From NCBI GenBank assembly GCA_021209875.1, contig JAGYVD010000006.1, positions 2,356,001 through 2,420,000 of the forward strand: a DNA stretch of 64,000 bases. Direction: 5' to 3'. The notes beneath the pieces were generated by a model that made no database searches, was not told the origin of the DNA, and worked only from the letters and a program-made list of their open reading frames with translations. Shown one piece after another: positions 50,707 to 62,415 of the stretch. The position numbers were made by a program, and so were the translations under genes. The stretch comes from Rosellinia necatrix. Its lineage: Eukaryota > Ascomycota > Sordariomycetes > Xylariales > Xylariaceae. The first letter of the stretch is position 1. Every line of letters starts with the position of its first letter.

Positions 50707-52954
50707 TTGAAACTATTGTACCCGGGATGTAAGCTTTTTCGCTTCTGTGCTCGAGACTTTCTCGGCCTCCTCTTTTTGCTGACCCATGTCGTTAGACTTT
50801 CATCATTCAATCTCCCATACGAAGCTTTCGTTGCCTTCATTTCTAGCAATGGAGACGGACCATCTCCCTTTAAGCTAACAAGGTCGACTCCAGAAAACCT
50901 AAAAATCGAAAGTCCTACACCCTTGAGCCCTGGACACAAGGTAACTACCCCTTCGCTCAACATGCAGCTTGTCTACCAAAAAGCCAAGGAGCATCGAGCA
51001 ATGCTCTTCTTGCAAGGGCGGCTTGAACAACTTGTTGGCGATATGGACTGAGAAGACCGCAAGTAAGTCACGGAAATATTGTCATTGTATTTTATCTTCA
51101 AAGCACGGCATCGCCTCATCCCCCCATCAGTTCAACGCTGACTAACTTGAAGGCTATTTGTCCCATATTTTCACGACTTCTACATAAACAGCATTCGTAT
51201 GGCGAGAAATTGGGGTCGACAGCCACAAAATAGGCGAACAATGGCAAACCCTATCTGCTTCTCTCAAAGATCGCCCATAGACGTACCATCCTATCACTCG
51301 GATCTTGCCTCCAGCCCGATGGCGCTTGAGCCTCTTGATCATATTGATATATCTACTGCATCGACACAGCTTTGTAATTGGTCTGTTCACGTTCCTGACT
51401 ACATTGTCAAGGATAATGGATCTTGGTCAACAATCCCCTGTGAGGCTCAAATTCAATCACAACTCACCACCTCCTCTTTCACAGATGAGCTGCATGGATC
51501 CATCTTGAGCGGCACGTTCACTAAGGTATCGACGGAAGATCTGCCATCCGCACAAGACATTAGCATGGATGCAATAAAAAGTGAACGGTCGGCTTTAGAA
51601 CTAGATGCTTGGAAGCTCACAATAATGGCTGGAAATCCTGAGCTTTTATGTAACCTTATTGATGCTAATGACTGCAACATGCCAGATGGGATTGAGAATA
51701 TTCACTCTCTTCATCTTGCAGCATCATTCCTAAACAGGGGCAGTCAGTGTTGCAAAGTATTTGGGGGAGAAACTCATTTCTGGCCTTGGAGCAAAATACG
51801 TTTTCAGTCACAACACCGATGATCAAGGACGTACAATATTTGATGCTCTTCTAGTCTCTATCCTTCGCTCTCACACCAAAATAAGCCCTGGCTCTGTGAG
51901 TCATGCATTCCTCTCCGGAAACAGATTTCCCGGGGAGGAGATGGATGTCTGTGGGAGATGGGCCCCAGACACTCCATGAGTTCGTGAGCTATTTCGGCAG
52001 GGATTCCATCGGATTCCTAATTCGTGGAAACATCCCTTTTGCCACACATCCATGCAACCAATTTGCCACAGTATCATTGCTATTTATACGCCGACGTGTG
52101 CCCCAAATATCAACAAGATAATGAGTAGGCTGTTTACACGCCGTTGCACCAAATGTGGAATTGAGCTCAAACTTGGGCCTCTGCACTCTCTTGTGGTAAC
52201 TACGTTCTATTCGGCATCATCAGGGATGATGGGCGAAACCTTATTCGGGGCGGTAGCCGTGTTACTATGTCTTCTCAACCTAGGGGCCGATGTTACCATA
52301 ACGGCAAACATATCTGTTGAGGATATTCTAGATAGCCCTGAGATGGATGAATGCCGGCATACCTATATGTCTCCTGGCGGCCTCATGGAAAAGGTTCCTA
52401 AGGAGATAATCGATGGCTGGGCCAATGATTGCAAAATTGGTTGGAGTTGTTTTGCAGAGATCATATCTCGCGCTAAAAAGCATGAGCACTATCAACCTAA
52501 CGCTAATCCAGACATTGACGGGCCAGAACTATCCGAAGCGGACCTCGATACTGACCGTTGCGATTTCCACAGAGGTATTCATGACGATTGGCTAAATATT
52601 AAATGCCACGATGCAGATATGGGACTCCTCTGAGCCACAACTCAAATTGAGTTTCTCACATACCGCAGGATAAATGAAGGCGACTGTTGGATGTCAGAAA
52701 ATTTTTCACTTAAGGCTCTCAAAGCCTGGTTATCGGGTGACTCAGCCGAATTCCTTACACCTTTGGTGACCAATCGGATGATGCGGGAATATTCATGATG
52801 TGGATGGTTTACTGGGATAGATGGTTTTCAATTAATCCGTGCTGCACACGAAGTCTCTGCGAGCTATTTCATGAACATGGATATGCACGAAAGAGCTACA
52901 TACACCCAGATGCCCGATCTATTCCTTTTGTGGGAGCGTCTTATAGGGTATTGA
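50707..52954 (+). pseudogene. Decaying conserved fungal gene (ankyrin-like segment)
   Basis: A coherent protein can be followed across broken frames. The first exon (about 50707-51055, CARDFLGLLFLL...LFLQGRLEQLV) ends at GTAAGT. A ~95-nt intron leads to LFVPYFHDFYINSIRMARNW, and the frame runs to the HSLHLAASFL segment, which resembles an ankyrin repeat. A one-base shift follows at a G-run (51763-51767), then DDQGRTIFDALLVSILRSHT, RCTKCGIELKLGPLHSLVVT and ISVEDIL. In-frame TGA codons interrupt it at 51049-51051, 51977-51979, 52631-52633 and 52796-52798; the last stop is 52952-52954. An in-frame TAA lies upstream at 50680-50682, so the true start is unknown. I know the family only as hypothetical fungal proteins with ankyrin-like segments. 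Function is not predicted. Confidence 0.65.
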
Positions 52955-53180
52955 CAGACCTAACCCAGTGCTAAGAGCCCATTACTCAATTGGCTCTCAA
53001 ATACCTATTTCCACACATTTCACATAGTATAACATAGATTATTTAGTTTGAACACACGTATTAAAGATGGTATGACGGTGTGAGCATCTAGACGAAGGAC
53101 TAGCGGTACGCCCCTACCACGGCCGGCCTGCAACGCGGACTGTGTCTCGAGAGAAACATATTGTTTAGCTTGGTGCATAG

Positions 53181-53950
53181 GTGGGCATCGCCCGTGTCAT
53201 GACGCCGATCCAAGGCATCATGAACGTCGACCAACTTCTTGTCGCCACCGGCGCAGTCGAGGATATCGAGCAGTCAACCGCAAACATTGACAAAGTGCTC
53301 AAGCCCTGCAATAACGTCCATCCAGTGGTCGGGGCGGAAGCAGTATCGCTCATTTCAATCAGTCGTGTTCCATAATTGTCTCCCCCCAGGCCGCTCAGAC
53401 GCCGTCGAGTGTCCATCCCGTGCGGTATGTTCCTTTCGCAGCTCATCCACCTCGACCCAAAAAGTTTCAAGGTCTACTTCTGCGGGCTACACTCGTCTAA
53501 TCAGCGAGCGCTAGGTGACGGGCACCACAGCCTGATGCATGGCCTCTGTGACCTCGCCAAAGAGGCGTATCGACGACAACTATTCCGGCTTGACTTCATC
53601 AAAGACAAGAGGTACCGCAGCAGCCTCCGAAAGCAGAGAATCGAATCCTTCTGCGAGGCATTCTACCAGATCCCGCGGTTGGCGAAAGTCGGCGCCGCGC
53701 TGGATTTATCCATTTACAGCGTCGTAGACGGGATTGGGTAGCACAAGAAGCTGGAATTCACCGATCTGCTCAAGCCGTGCCTCAGACTGCTTCTGAGCGG
53801 TCCACAATGGGCCCGCTACGTTGATACGATGATCAGCCTGCCACCCACCTAGCAGGCGGCTTCGAGTGAGGCCAACTGTTATGAGCGAGAACCCGCTCGT
53901 CCAGCGTGAGCCGCGGCTAGGCGTGGAGCAGATATTGTGGGCGTGGAGGC
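53181..53950 (+). pseudogene. Remnant of a second fungal gene, possibly P-loop/STAND-like
   Basis: The plus-strand frame from ~53376 contains IHLDPKSFKVYFCGLHSSN, then GDGHHSLMHGLCDL and LDLSIYSVVDGI. This order of a Tyr/Phe-CGLH motif, a G-x-x-x-LM-x-x-LCD helix and a later VDGI strand resembles part of the NTPase-like region of fungal proteins linked to STAND architectures. That link is from memory and weak. The frame meets a TAG at 53739-53741, continues as HKKLEFTDLLKPCLRLLLSG, and meets another TAG near 53850. A frame change gives a last segment (RLGVEQILWAWRRQIMVQRS). No intact reading is possible. Confidence 0.4.
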
Positions 53951-53959
53951 GGCAAATAA

Positions 53960-54788
53960 TGGTCCAGAGGAGCGGATAAAGCATGTGCTACGACGACCAG
54001 CACACAAGTAATAACTTGGAGTGAAGGCGTTTGTGTCAATGTAGTGTGGATTTAAGTAGCGTGAGAGGGAGAGTTTAGAAGTCAAATTCAACAGCAGTCG
54101 ATTTTCTCTTATGTCCCATATATCAGTAGCAACCACATTACAGGTTCTAATCTAACTCGGAGAGGCCTTGTAATGTATATTCACGACCATTCAACTAGAA
54201 ATCCTTCCCTAATATCATGTATTAATGCGATATTGCTCTAAGCGCACTCTACCGGGCGTGACCAGTAGTAACCTAACATTCAGAGTCATGACAAACTCGG
54301 GCATCACCGGAACATGGGACACACTAATGGGATTGGTAATAAAAACTATAATAGAAGTTTGGTAGGTAGAGGTGCGTATCGATTGATCCCGAACCGGCAC
54401 CATCAAGTAAGAAAGCGATGGCAGCACAATATATCCTCCATTACAGCTACCGATCTCACTTTTTATCCAACTATCACGCCTGTAGTCGACGACACTGCTG
54501 ACCTACGTAACTTAGCCTAGCCCATCATAGCTCATCGTGCTTGCCACCAGCGGCATTCCTCTTCACAGACGCTTTAACGCTAGGGTCACTACCGGCGAGC
54601 AACAAGTCAGCAGAGAACCTCATACCCGCCAAACACGCCAAGCTCGACACAAACCACCATAAAACCACATACACGAACGAACAAATGAACAAACAAACAA
54701 ACAAACGAGTGGATGCCTTGCAAACAACCCAAAAGAAGAAGAGAAAAAAAAAGAAAAAAAAGAAAAAAAAAGGAAAAAGAAGCCGCAC
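53960..54788. other. Intergenic with a long polypurine tract
   Basis: No gene. A (GAA/AAA)n tract on the plus strand runs from about 54732 to 54781, preceded by ACAA repeats (54688-54707). It abuts the end of the amidohydrolase gene. Confidence 0.6.
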
Positions 54789-56698
54789 TCACCGATAAAG
54801 CGGGCCATACCCAGTCCCCTCGCCCCTCACGACGTCGACGTCGCGCGCGTCCCCATAGAACGCGTACCCCTCGGCGCCGAAGAAGCTGCCGCTGAGCACG
54901 GGCAGCGGGAGGGCGAGGAAGCGCGCGCGGACGCGGGCGGCGCTGGCGAGGAACCTGTCCGCGATCGAATCGCCATGACCATCACCACCACTGCTCCCAG
55001 TACCGTTCCCGCTCCCGCTACCGCTGCCGCGACGGTCGTAGTAGCCCGGGTAGGTCAGCTTGCCGTCGCGCTTGGCGAAGGCGCCGCCGACGAGGACGTG
55101 GGCGACGTCGCCGACGCTCGCGTGCAGGATGACGGCGGCGACGGGGTCCGCCCAGCCGAGCAGCGCCGGCGAGCGGCCGTCGAAGGCGACGAGGTCCGCC
55201 TTGGCCCCCGGCCGGATGACGCCGAGGTCGGGGCGGCGGAGGGCGAGGGCGCCTTGGCGCGTCGCGAGGAGGAAGGCTTGGTTTACGGACACTTTTATCA
55301 CGGGGGGGAGAGAGGAGGGGGGTTTCGTTAGCGGGTAAGGTAAACTACCGGAGGGCGGGGACTTGGGAGTGAGGGGTGAGGAGGGGAGACGATAGGAAAT
55401 CCGGGGAAAAGGGTGGGAGTTAGGGGGGGGAGGGGGATTACGTACTGGGGTTCCGGGCCGGGATCTCCCAGCGCTGCATGACCTCGTCGAAGAGGCGGGA
55501 GCGGGTGCGCTGCAGCCACAGGCGGGCCTGGGTCAGCATGTCGGTGGAGAAGGTGAGGTGGGTGTCGACGCCGAGGGCTGCCTGGTCGTGGGCGTGGTGC
55601 GAGAAGGTGTGGCCGTGGCCGTAGTGCATCTCTGACTCCGGGGTGATGGAGACGAACTGGTTGGTGGCGCGCAGCAGCTGCACCTGCGCCGACGTCATGC
55701 CCGCCCCGTGCGAGAACACCACCGCCGTGCTCGTGTTGAGCACCCCGTGGGAGTGCACCATCGACGGCGAGCTCTCGACTGTGTAGACCGATTGGTCAGT
55801 CCGCGTCCTCTTTTGCCCGTTTGGATCGCTGGCCGAGCTGCGGCCGCGATGATGATGGGACGGAAAAAAAGGGGGGGGACTTACTTGGCCAGACTCCGCC
55901 GAGCCAATGGATCGTCAAGACGGGAGGCTTTTCATCCCTACAGCGTGATGTCCGATTAGAGAATGGCTAAATTGTCAAATACCTAGTTATCTAATGAAGG
56001 TAGACGTACTTGACTAGCTTGACCAAAGCTCGCGTGTGCTCCGGCGCCCCCATATCCCACCCGTCGTAGGCGATGCCCAGTGTGACGAGGTCGTTGGGAA
56101 AAGACCGCTTGTTCCACCTCTTCCAGTCCCGGACCTGGTCGGAGAACGAGTAGCCCTCGGTGGGGTCGATGGCGGGGGCCCAGAAGACGCGGGCGCCGCT
56201 CGCCACGGAGGCGTCGAGGCCGGCCTCGGCGCGGTCCGTCGACCACATGTTGTGGGCGTGGTCCAGGGTGGTCGTGACGCCGGCGTTGAGGGCCTCGAGG
56301 AGGCCGGCGAGCTGGCTCGTGTACACGTCCTCGGCCGTGTAGATGGACTGCGCCGCCGGGCTCGAGAAGGTGTAGAAGTACTCGGCCAGCGTCGAGTTGG
56401 AGCCCAGGGTCTTGAAGGCGGTCTGCCAGCCATGGCGGTGCGTGTCGATGAACCCCGGCGTGATGATCTTATCCGTGCAGTCGACGACCTCGGCATCCAC
56501 CGGTATCCCCTCCGGACGGGCTTCCTCGTAGACCCCGGCGATGCGGTCGCCGGTCACCAGGATGGAGCCATCCCGGATGACGTTGAGGGAGTTGCTGTCC
56601 TCGTCGAAGGCGATGATGGTGCCGCCTGAGAGCAGGATCGAGGACGAGAGGGCTGCACCCGCGTATCCCGCGAGGGCCAGAAGCGATGTAGAGCGCAT
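54789..56698 (-). CDS. Amidohydrolase (cytosine/guanine or MTA/SAH deaminase-like), secreted
   Basis: A metal-dependent hydrolase of the amidohydrolase superfamily, about 525 residues. Four exons join in phase: 56698-56010, 55937-55885, 55778-55446 and 55291-54789, with introns of 72, 106 and 154 nt. The third ends AAAAG after a GCTAAC branch site. Residues 1-18 look like a signal peptide. Metal-site motifs are visible: PGFIDTHRH (His 87 and His 89), SHG in the middle, and FSTDM with an Asp where deaminases hold the metal Asp. The C-terminal MSVNQAFLLATRQGALALRR and KADLVAFDG segments match the family. The substrate is not determined; the closest layout is the SsnA/TrzN/MTA-deaminase group. 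The start was placed at 56698 because it begins the signal peptide. The last codons read CGG TGA, and GGTGAGTG there is also a good splice donor, so another 3' exon is possible. Confidence 0.85.
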
Positions 56699-58149
56699 GG
56701 TATCGAGTGAAGAGCGAGGCACAATACACAATGGAGGCTTTCGAGGCTCGAGGCTCGAGTCAGAGAACTGTCAATTACATGGTATCGATCGAGGCTCTCT
56801 CTGTCCCATCGTCCTCCTGCGGCGGTTTATATACGTCCGGACAGCTCTAGCTCTCCCTAGTCACCGACAACCTGCCTAGGTACTGGTCTGGTTATCTAAT
56901 ACCGGTATGCCGTGCTGCCTATGAGGTGTTACCTATGAGGTGCTACCTATGATGTGCTACCTATGATGTGCTCACCCCCCTCTCCTCTGCCCTCCCCCCC
57001 CCTTCCCCTGGCCCCCATCCAGAAAATAGCACAACTAGGATTGTTCATCATCACTAATGACGATGGCCTCGGAGTTTAGCCAACGCGTAGACGAGTCGGA
57101 GCCGCGTCGCTCGGGGCGCGGTTGGCCTATCAGACCACGCCAATCCACGCCAATCCGCGTCCGCCGAGCCCGCTCTCCATTTCTTGTCGTCTCCAAAAAA
57201 GCAAAACGCACGAGCAATGCAACCAGCCGACCAGCCGACCAGCCAACCAACCAACGCCGATGGGCTGGGCTGATGCACATCCGGCCGCCGGTCAGCTCCC
57301 CTGTCCCCTGCCGGGCCATAAAAAATCCACCGGCATTTAACCATCACGCCATTGGAGAGCTTCTAGCTCCGTGTAAGCTACTTCTAGGCCCTCGACTTAT
57401 GTAATACTTGAACTTCATATGGGTGTTGGTATGGCGTAAGAGCGTGTATAGATAGGCACGGGGAGAAGTGCAGAGGCCCCAGGGCCAGTGCGGAGATATC
57501 CCTGGCAGGATAAAAATGAACAGCACCTGGCAACACGAGGAACACATGCAGTTCTCCGCTGTGTGTAAGCGATGTGGCGGGACCTGCTCCAAGCTCCAAG
57601 CTCGACGATCGGCCCTGCAAGCTCGACAATCGACTCTACGATCGAGAGCTAATCGAGCGAATGCGCATCTTCAACGGGCAACGAGACATCTCTTGCCTGC
57701 TTCCGGGCCCCCGACAAAAAAAAAAAAGATGAAAAAAAGATGATAGATAGGCCAATGGTCATCGTGTACGAGTTGAGCAAACGCACCCCAGGGTCTGCCC
57801 CCCAAGATCCAACCGTCTCTACCCTTCCCCGCCACCGCCATGCCTCCCCACCAGCAAAATGCCCATTTCCCAGAACAGGGATGGAGTGTCTATACTACAC
57901 CAGACCAAGCTAGAGACGACACACATGCCACGGGTCAGAATGACAAGGCGCCTGCCTGTCCCGAGTCGTGAAACCTAAAAACGCTTCCCGGAGAAATAAA
58001 ATAAAATAAAATACCGACGAGCTAGCCAAGACCCAGCTAAACTCCGTGCCAAGTCAGCCGATCCGAAGCGAGGTCGGCTCCTTCTCCCATGCGAGAGTTG
58101 GCCGACGGCTTTAAATCCGGGCGAGGCTTGAGCGCGCGGGGCCAAGCTT

Positions 58150-58175
58150 CCCCTCTCTCTCTCTCTCTCTCTCAG
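58150..58175. repeat. (CT)n microsatellite
   Basis: About ten CT dinucleotides in a row are directly visible. Confidence 0.9.
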
Positions 58176-58299
58176 CCGGGCGCTGCCCCCTCTCCCTCCC
58201 ATAATGCTATGAATCCCGGCTCGCGGGCGCTGCGACGTGATGTGACGCAACGCAACGTGGGTGACGACATCGCCGTTGTATCGACGAATAGCGTAGGAA

Positions 58300-58341
58300 C
58301 CGGAGGGAGGGAGGGAGGAGGGAGGGAGGGAGGAGGGAGAT
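58300..58341. repeat. GGGAGGGA tract, G-quadruplex-prone
   Basis: Eight or more runs of three Gs separated by A or GA, on the plus strand. Confidence 0.85.
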
Positions 58342-58473
58342 TACACAAAGCCGGGTGATCCGACGGCGCCAACCAGCCTTATTCCTCGCAGATAGCACGG
58401 CGCCGGCCTCTATTTAAAGGATCCCATCCCCGAGGTTGTGGGTATAAGCGAACGCGACGGGCAGGGCAAAATC

Positions 58474-58474
58474 T

Positions 58475-58509
<35 letters not shown>

Positions 58510-58554
58510 TTAGGTAGGCAGGTTAGGTAGGCAGGTTAGGTAGGCAAGGCTCGC
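58474..58554. repeat. (GGCA)n followed by TTAGGTAGGCAGG minisatellite
   Basis: About eight GGCA units are followed by three copies of a 13-bp unit (TTAGGTAGGCAGG). The telomere-like look is partial, because the unit is not TTAGGG. Confidence 0.85.
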
Positions 58555-58699
58555 CCATCAGGTCGAGCGACCCAGGAAATTCTTTTTTTTATCTTTCCCT
58601 CCCCCAAAAAACCCTTCTTCCCCCTTCCCCCTCCCCCCAATCCATTCACATCACATCCTTACGCCAAGCCGACCCGACCCGGCCCGGCCCAACCGGCCC

Positions 58700-58900
58700 T
58701 CAGGACGGCAGCAGCAGCGAGAACGACGGGATCCTCTCCCTCTCCCTCTTCCTCCGCGCGCGGGCGCGCGCGACGACGCGCACCCCGAGCACCCCGAGGA
58801 TGAGGCCCGCCTCGAGCGCCACGAGCGCGATCCACAGCCCGTCGACGACGGTGGCCCGGTGCGCCCCGAGCAGGCAGGCCGCCGCGGCGTCGAGCGACAT
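58700..58900 (-). CDS. Possible small single-pass membrane protein
   Basis: A 66-residue frame starts at the ATG at 58900 (ATG 58909 adds three residues). It has one hydrophobic segment (VDGLWIALVALEAGLILGVL) followed at once by a strongly basic stretch (ARARARRKRERER). This is the expected layout for a small single-pass protein with a positive-inside tail. No homologue is recalled. The region is very GC-rich and a plus-strand frame overlaps it, so it may be compositional. Confidence 0.3.
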   Translation of the reverse strand: MSLDAAAACLLGAHRATVVDGLWIALVALEAGLILGVLGVRVVARARARRKRERERIPSFSLLLPS

Positions 58901-58909
58901 TCCCCCCAA

Positions 58910-60805
58910 GCCAAGCCAAGCCAGCCTCCCTCTCCCGGCGGAAACCCCGCAAGCCCTCCTAAGCCCCGAGCCTCTAGCGGACGGATGCGGGCGCGGTGGT
59001 TTTTTTTTTAATTTTTTATAAAGCCTTAGCTTTTATGCTTAGGGCTAAGCGAGAGTCAGTCGCGCTTAGCCGAATTATGTGAGATCCAAACCCCCCGGGC
59101 CGGACGGAAATGGGATGATGTCCCCTTTTCTATCCCTATCCTTCCGTTTCGGGACGGACTGGGGCCGAGGCGACGGATAAAAATAAAAAATAAATAAAAA
59201 TTGGTCTCAGCTAGCTCCTTGCACGCGCGCCCCGAAGTTTGCGGCGTGGGGGAATGCCGAGCGGTGTTTGCTAGGGCCGGAGGCGGAGGCGGATGAGGAT
59301 GTGGATGCGGATGCGGATGCGAAGAAGGGTGAAATGATGGTTGGGTTGGTTGGCTAGCTGGTGAGTAACCTAGGTTGGCGTCTCAAAACTGAACGAGTCG
59401 GACAGGAACCATCCGTCCGTCCGCCTCACCCATCTATAACTATATCCTCCTCCCAGTCTCCGTCCCCCCGTCGGCGCATTGATCGGAGCCCGTTTCCAGG
59501 CAGAGAGAGAGAGGGGGGCGGCGCGGTCTTCCCCCCTGGTTGCTGATTAAGGTCGTCTATTTGATTTCCCTCCCTCCCCCTCTTATCCTGGCGATCGATA
59601 ATACCCCTCGTTCAATACAGCAAAGTGCTATCGAATCGACTAAAGGTATGTAGGCACCGCACCGCACTCAGATGCACAATTTCAAGAAAAAAAAAAAAAA
59701 AGCGTGTTGTAATGGTTTAGTGCGTGTTTAATGAACACTTCATGCGGGAGACTCAAGCAGGTGAGGAAAAACAAGATTGAGATGAGATGAAGAGTGTTTC
59801 GTATGCGCGCGCACGCACGTATATGGTATGGTACATAACCCAGAGATTGTATGTATGCAGTTCAAACCTCAATGCGCGCTCCCTGCATCTCTTGGCTCTT
59901 GGGCGGTCTGGCTGTAGATGCCATGATGGGAGATATGCAAACCACGCGCGACACGATGAAGGTGGGGGTTTATATATGTATATGTATGTACATGTAGGCT
60001 TAGTCTGAAGCCTCACCTTTTTTTTGTTTTTGGTCACGGCAACTATTGTCCATGGGCCAGCTGACCCCATTGAGTTATGAACACGTTGTACTGTAACTAT
60101 AACTAGGGGGCCGGAGAGGCGCTTCAGCAGCAGTAACAGCAGCGCCTCCCAATATAGTAGCTGCCAATGTAGGTAGGTAACAACCGCGCCAGGTTTGGTT
60201 TGGCCCCGGCACGTTGGCCGGTGCGTTCATTTGACGGAATATTCCACCCAGTGTGCCACATGGCGGGTGGTAGTAATGCCGACCTGCATCTCATTACGAC
60301 GATCCATTCTCGGAAATTCAAGGCAATCAAACACAATCACATTCTAGCAAGCTTTTCCCCGGTAAGACGGCACTCCAAGATTGGCATCCTTTTATCCGGT
60401 CTAAACGTGTCTACTCGAGCGCTCCACATGTAGTGTATGTACAAAGTGCAGGACAGGGATGTTAAGTGGTTCCATAGTCCAGATAGTCCAGGTCTGAGTT
60501 TATGCTCTTGGCCGAGAGGGGAATGCGGCGGAATATCCGCGCTCTCGTGTTTAGCGGCGGGGTAACTATGAGACGCCAGCTCGTTACTATACAGAATTAG
60601 GTAGATGTAGACGTCGTAAAAGAGTCGTGATGCGTCACGAGGTAACCCCTGCCTCGGCGAGATACCCTCAGGTCCCTCCCTGTATTTGTACATATCCAGT
60701 CCGCCCCAAAACGCCAAGCTCCCGTGAACGAGTGTGATTTGAATAACTGATTTTAAGACCTCCGGTCGGAGGGGCTGAGGGGAGCGGCGGCTATATTCCA
60801 TGCCC
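58910..60805. other. Intergenic, no supported gene
   Basis: AT-rich and A-run patches (59170-59200, 59685-59700), GCGGAT-type repeats near 59281-59320, and TATATGTATATG near 59970-59990. A longer frame at 60337-60993 overlaps the holocytochrome c synthase gene in another frame and is a shadow. Confidence 0.5.
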
Positions 60806-61735
60806 TCACTTCGTCTTTGACGCCTTCTGCTGGTTCTCATGTTCGCGAGCGTCACCTCCTGATGCTCTCCACCAAACGTCGCAACCCCAGCGCATTGCAC
60901 GTGCCACGGCCATCGATGGGGTGATGGCTGGGCGAACGTCGAGGTAGAAGACGGGCTCTCCCGTAGGTTCAGGTTCTCCGGAGTAGTAGTCAATCACGTA
61001 GCGAATCTCCTTCCTTTCCCCCTTGACCTCTCGGGAGACATACCAATCGTGTCGGTCGAAGGGCGGATCCGTCCTGAGAATGCTATGTTAGCGCTATATT
61101 GCAGCTGCCGTAGGTCAGTGGCAAACAACGTACCCAAATGCGGCGGGATATATCCAGCCCATAACCTGGATCATGGCGGCCTTGGGCGTCATTTCCTTTG
61201 GCCTGCCCTGGAAGCGCACAAGGCTAGGAGCCAGCTCCTCCACCTCCCTCTCGTAGCCATACTTCTTCACGGTGGACTCGAAGTTCTCTTCGCCGCGGCT
61301 GCACTTGCGCCAGCCCTTGTACAGCCCCCCGGCGAAGCGTTTCTCCCATTCCATGATTTCCGCCCAAGCGCCCTCGTTCAGGAAATTGTGCACGCCGACC
61401 ATGCTTTCGACGGCAGTGACGTCCGTGTCGGTGTAGCCTTTGCGCAGCAGCGCGTTGTACATCTGCTGCGGCGAGGGATACTCCCAGTTCCCATCGCCGT
61501 CTCCCCTGGGTATTGTCGAGGGTTCGCGTTCGAGCGGCAACACATGCGTCTGATGGGGGGCTGGCGCCTGCGACAGGTGTTGGAACATGTAGTTCAGCGG
61601 GTTGAGTTTGGATAATGTAGACGGCTCGGCCTCAGCGGCGGCGGCTCGGGATGCGTGTGGTATGGGACATGCGGATGGATGGTCGACGGCGGAGGCGTCG
61701 TGCTTCACCGGACACGTCGAGGGTGGCGAGGCCAT
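60806..61735 (-). CDS. Holocytochrome c synthase (cytochrome c heme lyase)
   Basis: This enzyme attaches heme covalently to the CxxCH motif of apocytochrome c (or c1) in the mitochondrial intermembrane space. Two exons are inferred (61735-61134 and 61073-60806) around a 60-nt intron with donor GTACGT and acceptor TTCTCAG, giving about 289 residues. N-terminal heme-binding CP motifs are present (STCPVKH and SACPIPHA). They are followed by [21 protein letters not shown] and [18 protein letters not shown], containing the conserved His that ligates heme. [21 protein letters not shown] and [17 protein letters not shown] complete the family signature. Length and order fit the family. ATG 61735 precedes the first CP motif directly; the longer frame starting ten codons upstream is less likely. 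Whether it serves c or c1 is not decided here. Confidence 0.93.
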
Positions 61736-62415
61736 GGCATTGGCGCTCTTCTGGCGCTTGTGCATCGGGCATCCCGGCTACTCTGAATTAGCAAAGCCGC
61801 ACGGGGCGTCTGAATCATCCACAAATCCTCACTGGCGGTGACCTCGCTCCATCTCCATCTTGCGACAAGGTGAAGGCATGGTGGGCTAATGGTGGCGATC
61901 GGTTGGAAGCGTTGGGAGCGTCGGCCCAAAACCAGCCCATGCTGATAAATGGCAAACCAATATGTAGGAAATAGGAAACTAAATATGGCACGGATTTGGG
62001 GTTGGGCGTCTGCTTCGTGAGGAAGACGACAACAAAGTATCCGAAGTTGTAGGTATTATGTGCAGGCTCTTTCATTCGCAACTTTTCCGTCTCCAACTTT
62101 TTGGATTCAAGTAACGAACCTCGATAAGCATCAGACACTCTCCTGAATGGATATATGCACATATCCGCATTATGACTTAAACGAACTCGTGCTATCTAGA
62201 CCCCACCCAGACCATCTCCTCCCACTCTAGAGAGGTATCTACTAAACTAGGCTCCGTCAGAGTGAACATTACTAATACTGTGACACTATCACGGAAGAGC
62301 CGGAAATAACGATTCTATCAAGGCCTTACAAAGCATTCTTGTTTTTTAAATTACCAGATGCTGGATTACATAATTTATACAGATTGGATACATAAAAGGG
62401 AAACCCCACGTGCCA
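61736..62415. other. Intergenic between holocytochrome c synthase and desaturase
   Basis: 5' flank of the synthase gene and 3' flank of the desaturase gene. No further gene seen. Confidence 0.5.

Larger units (their letters stand above)
56699..58699. other. Intergenic, repeat-rich, no supported gene
   Basis: 5' flank of the amidohydrolase gene followed by low-complexity DNA. Frames here are short and compositional. A TATA-like CTATTTAAAGG lies at 58409-58419, and a CT-rich tract at 58570-58650 looks like a fungal promoter, although no clear plus-strand gene follows it. Confidence 0.5.

Noticed and set aside
54525..54788. Phe-rich frames on the minus strand
   Set aside because: They are translations of the poly-pyrimidine tract.
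58500..58553. Interstitial telomere repeat
   Set aside because: The unit is TTAGGTAGGCAGG, not TTAGGG, and only three copies are present.
60337..60993. 218-codon minus-strand frame
   Set aside because: It overlaps the well supported second exon of holocytochrome c synthase in another frame and has no family features.
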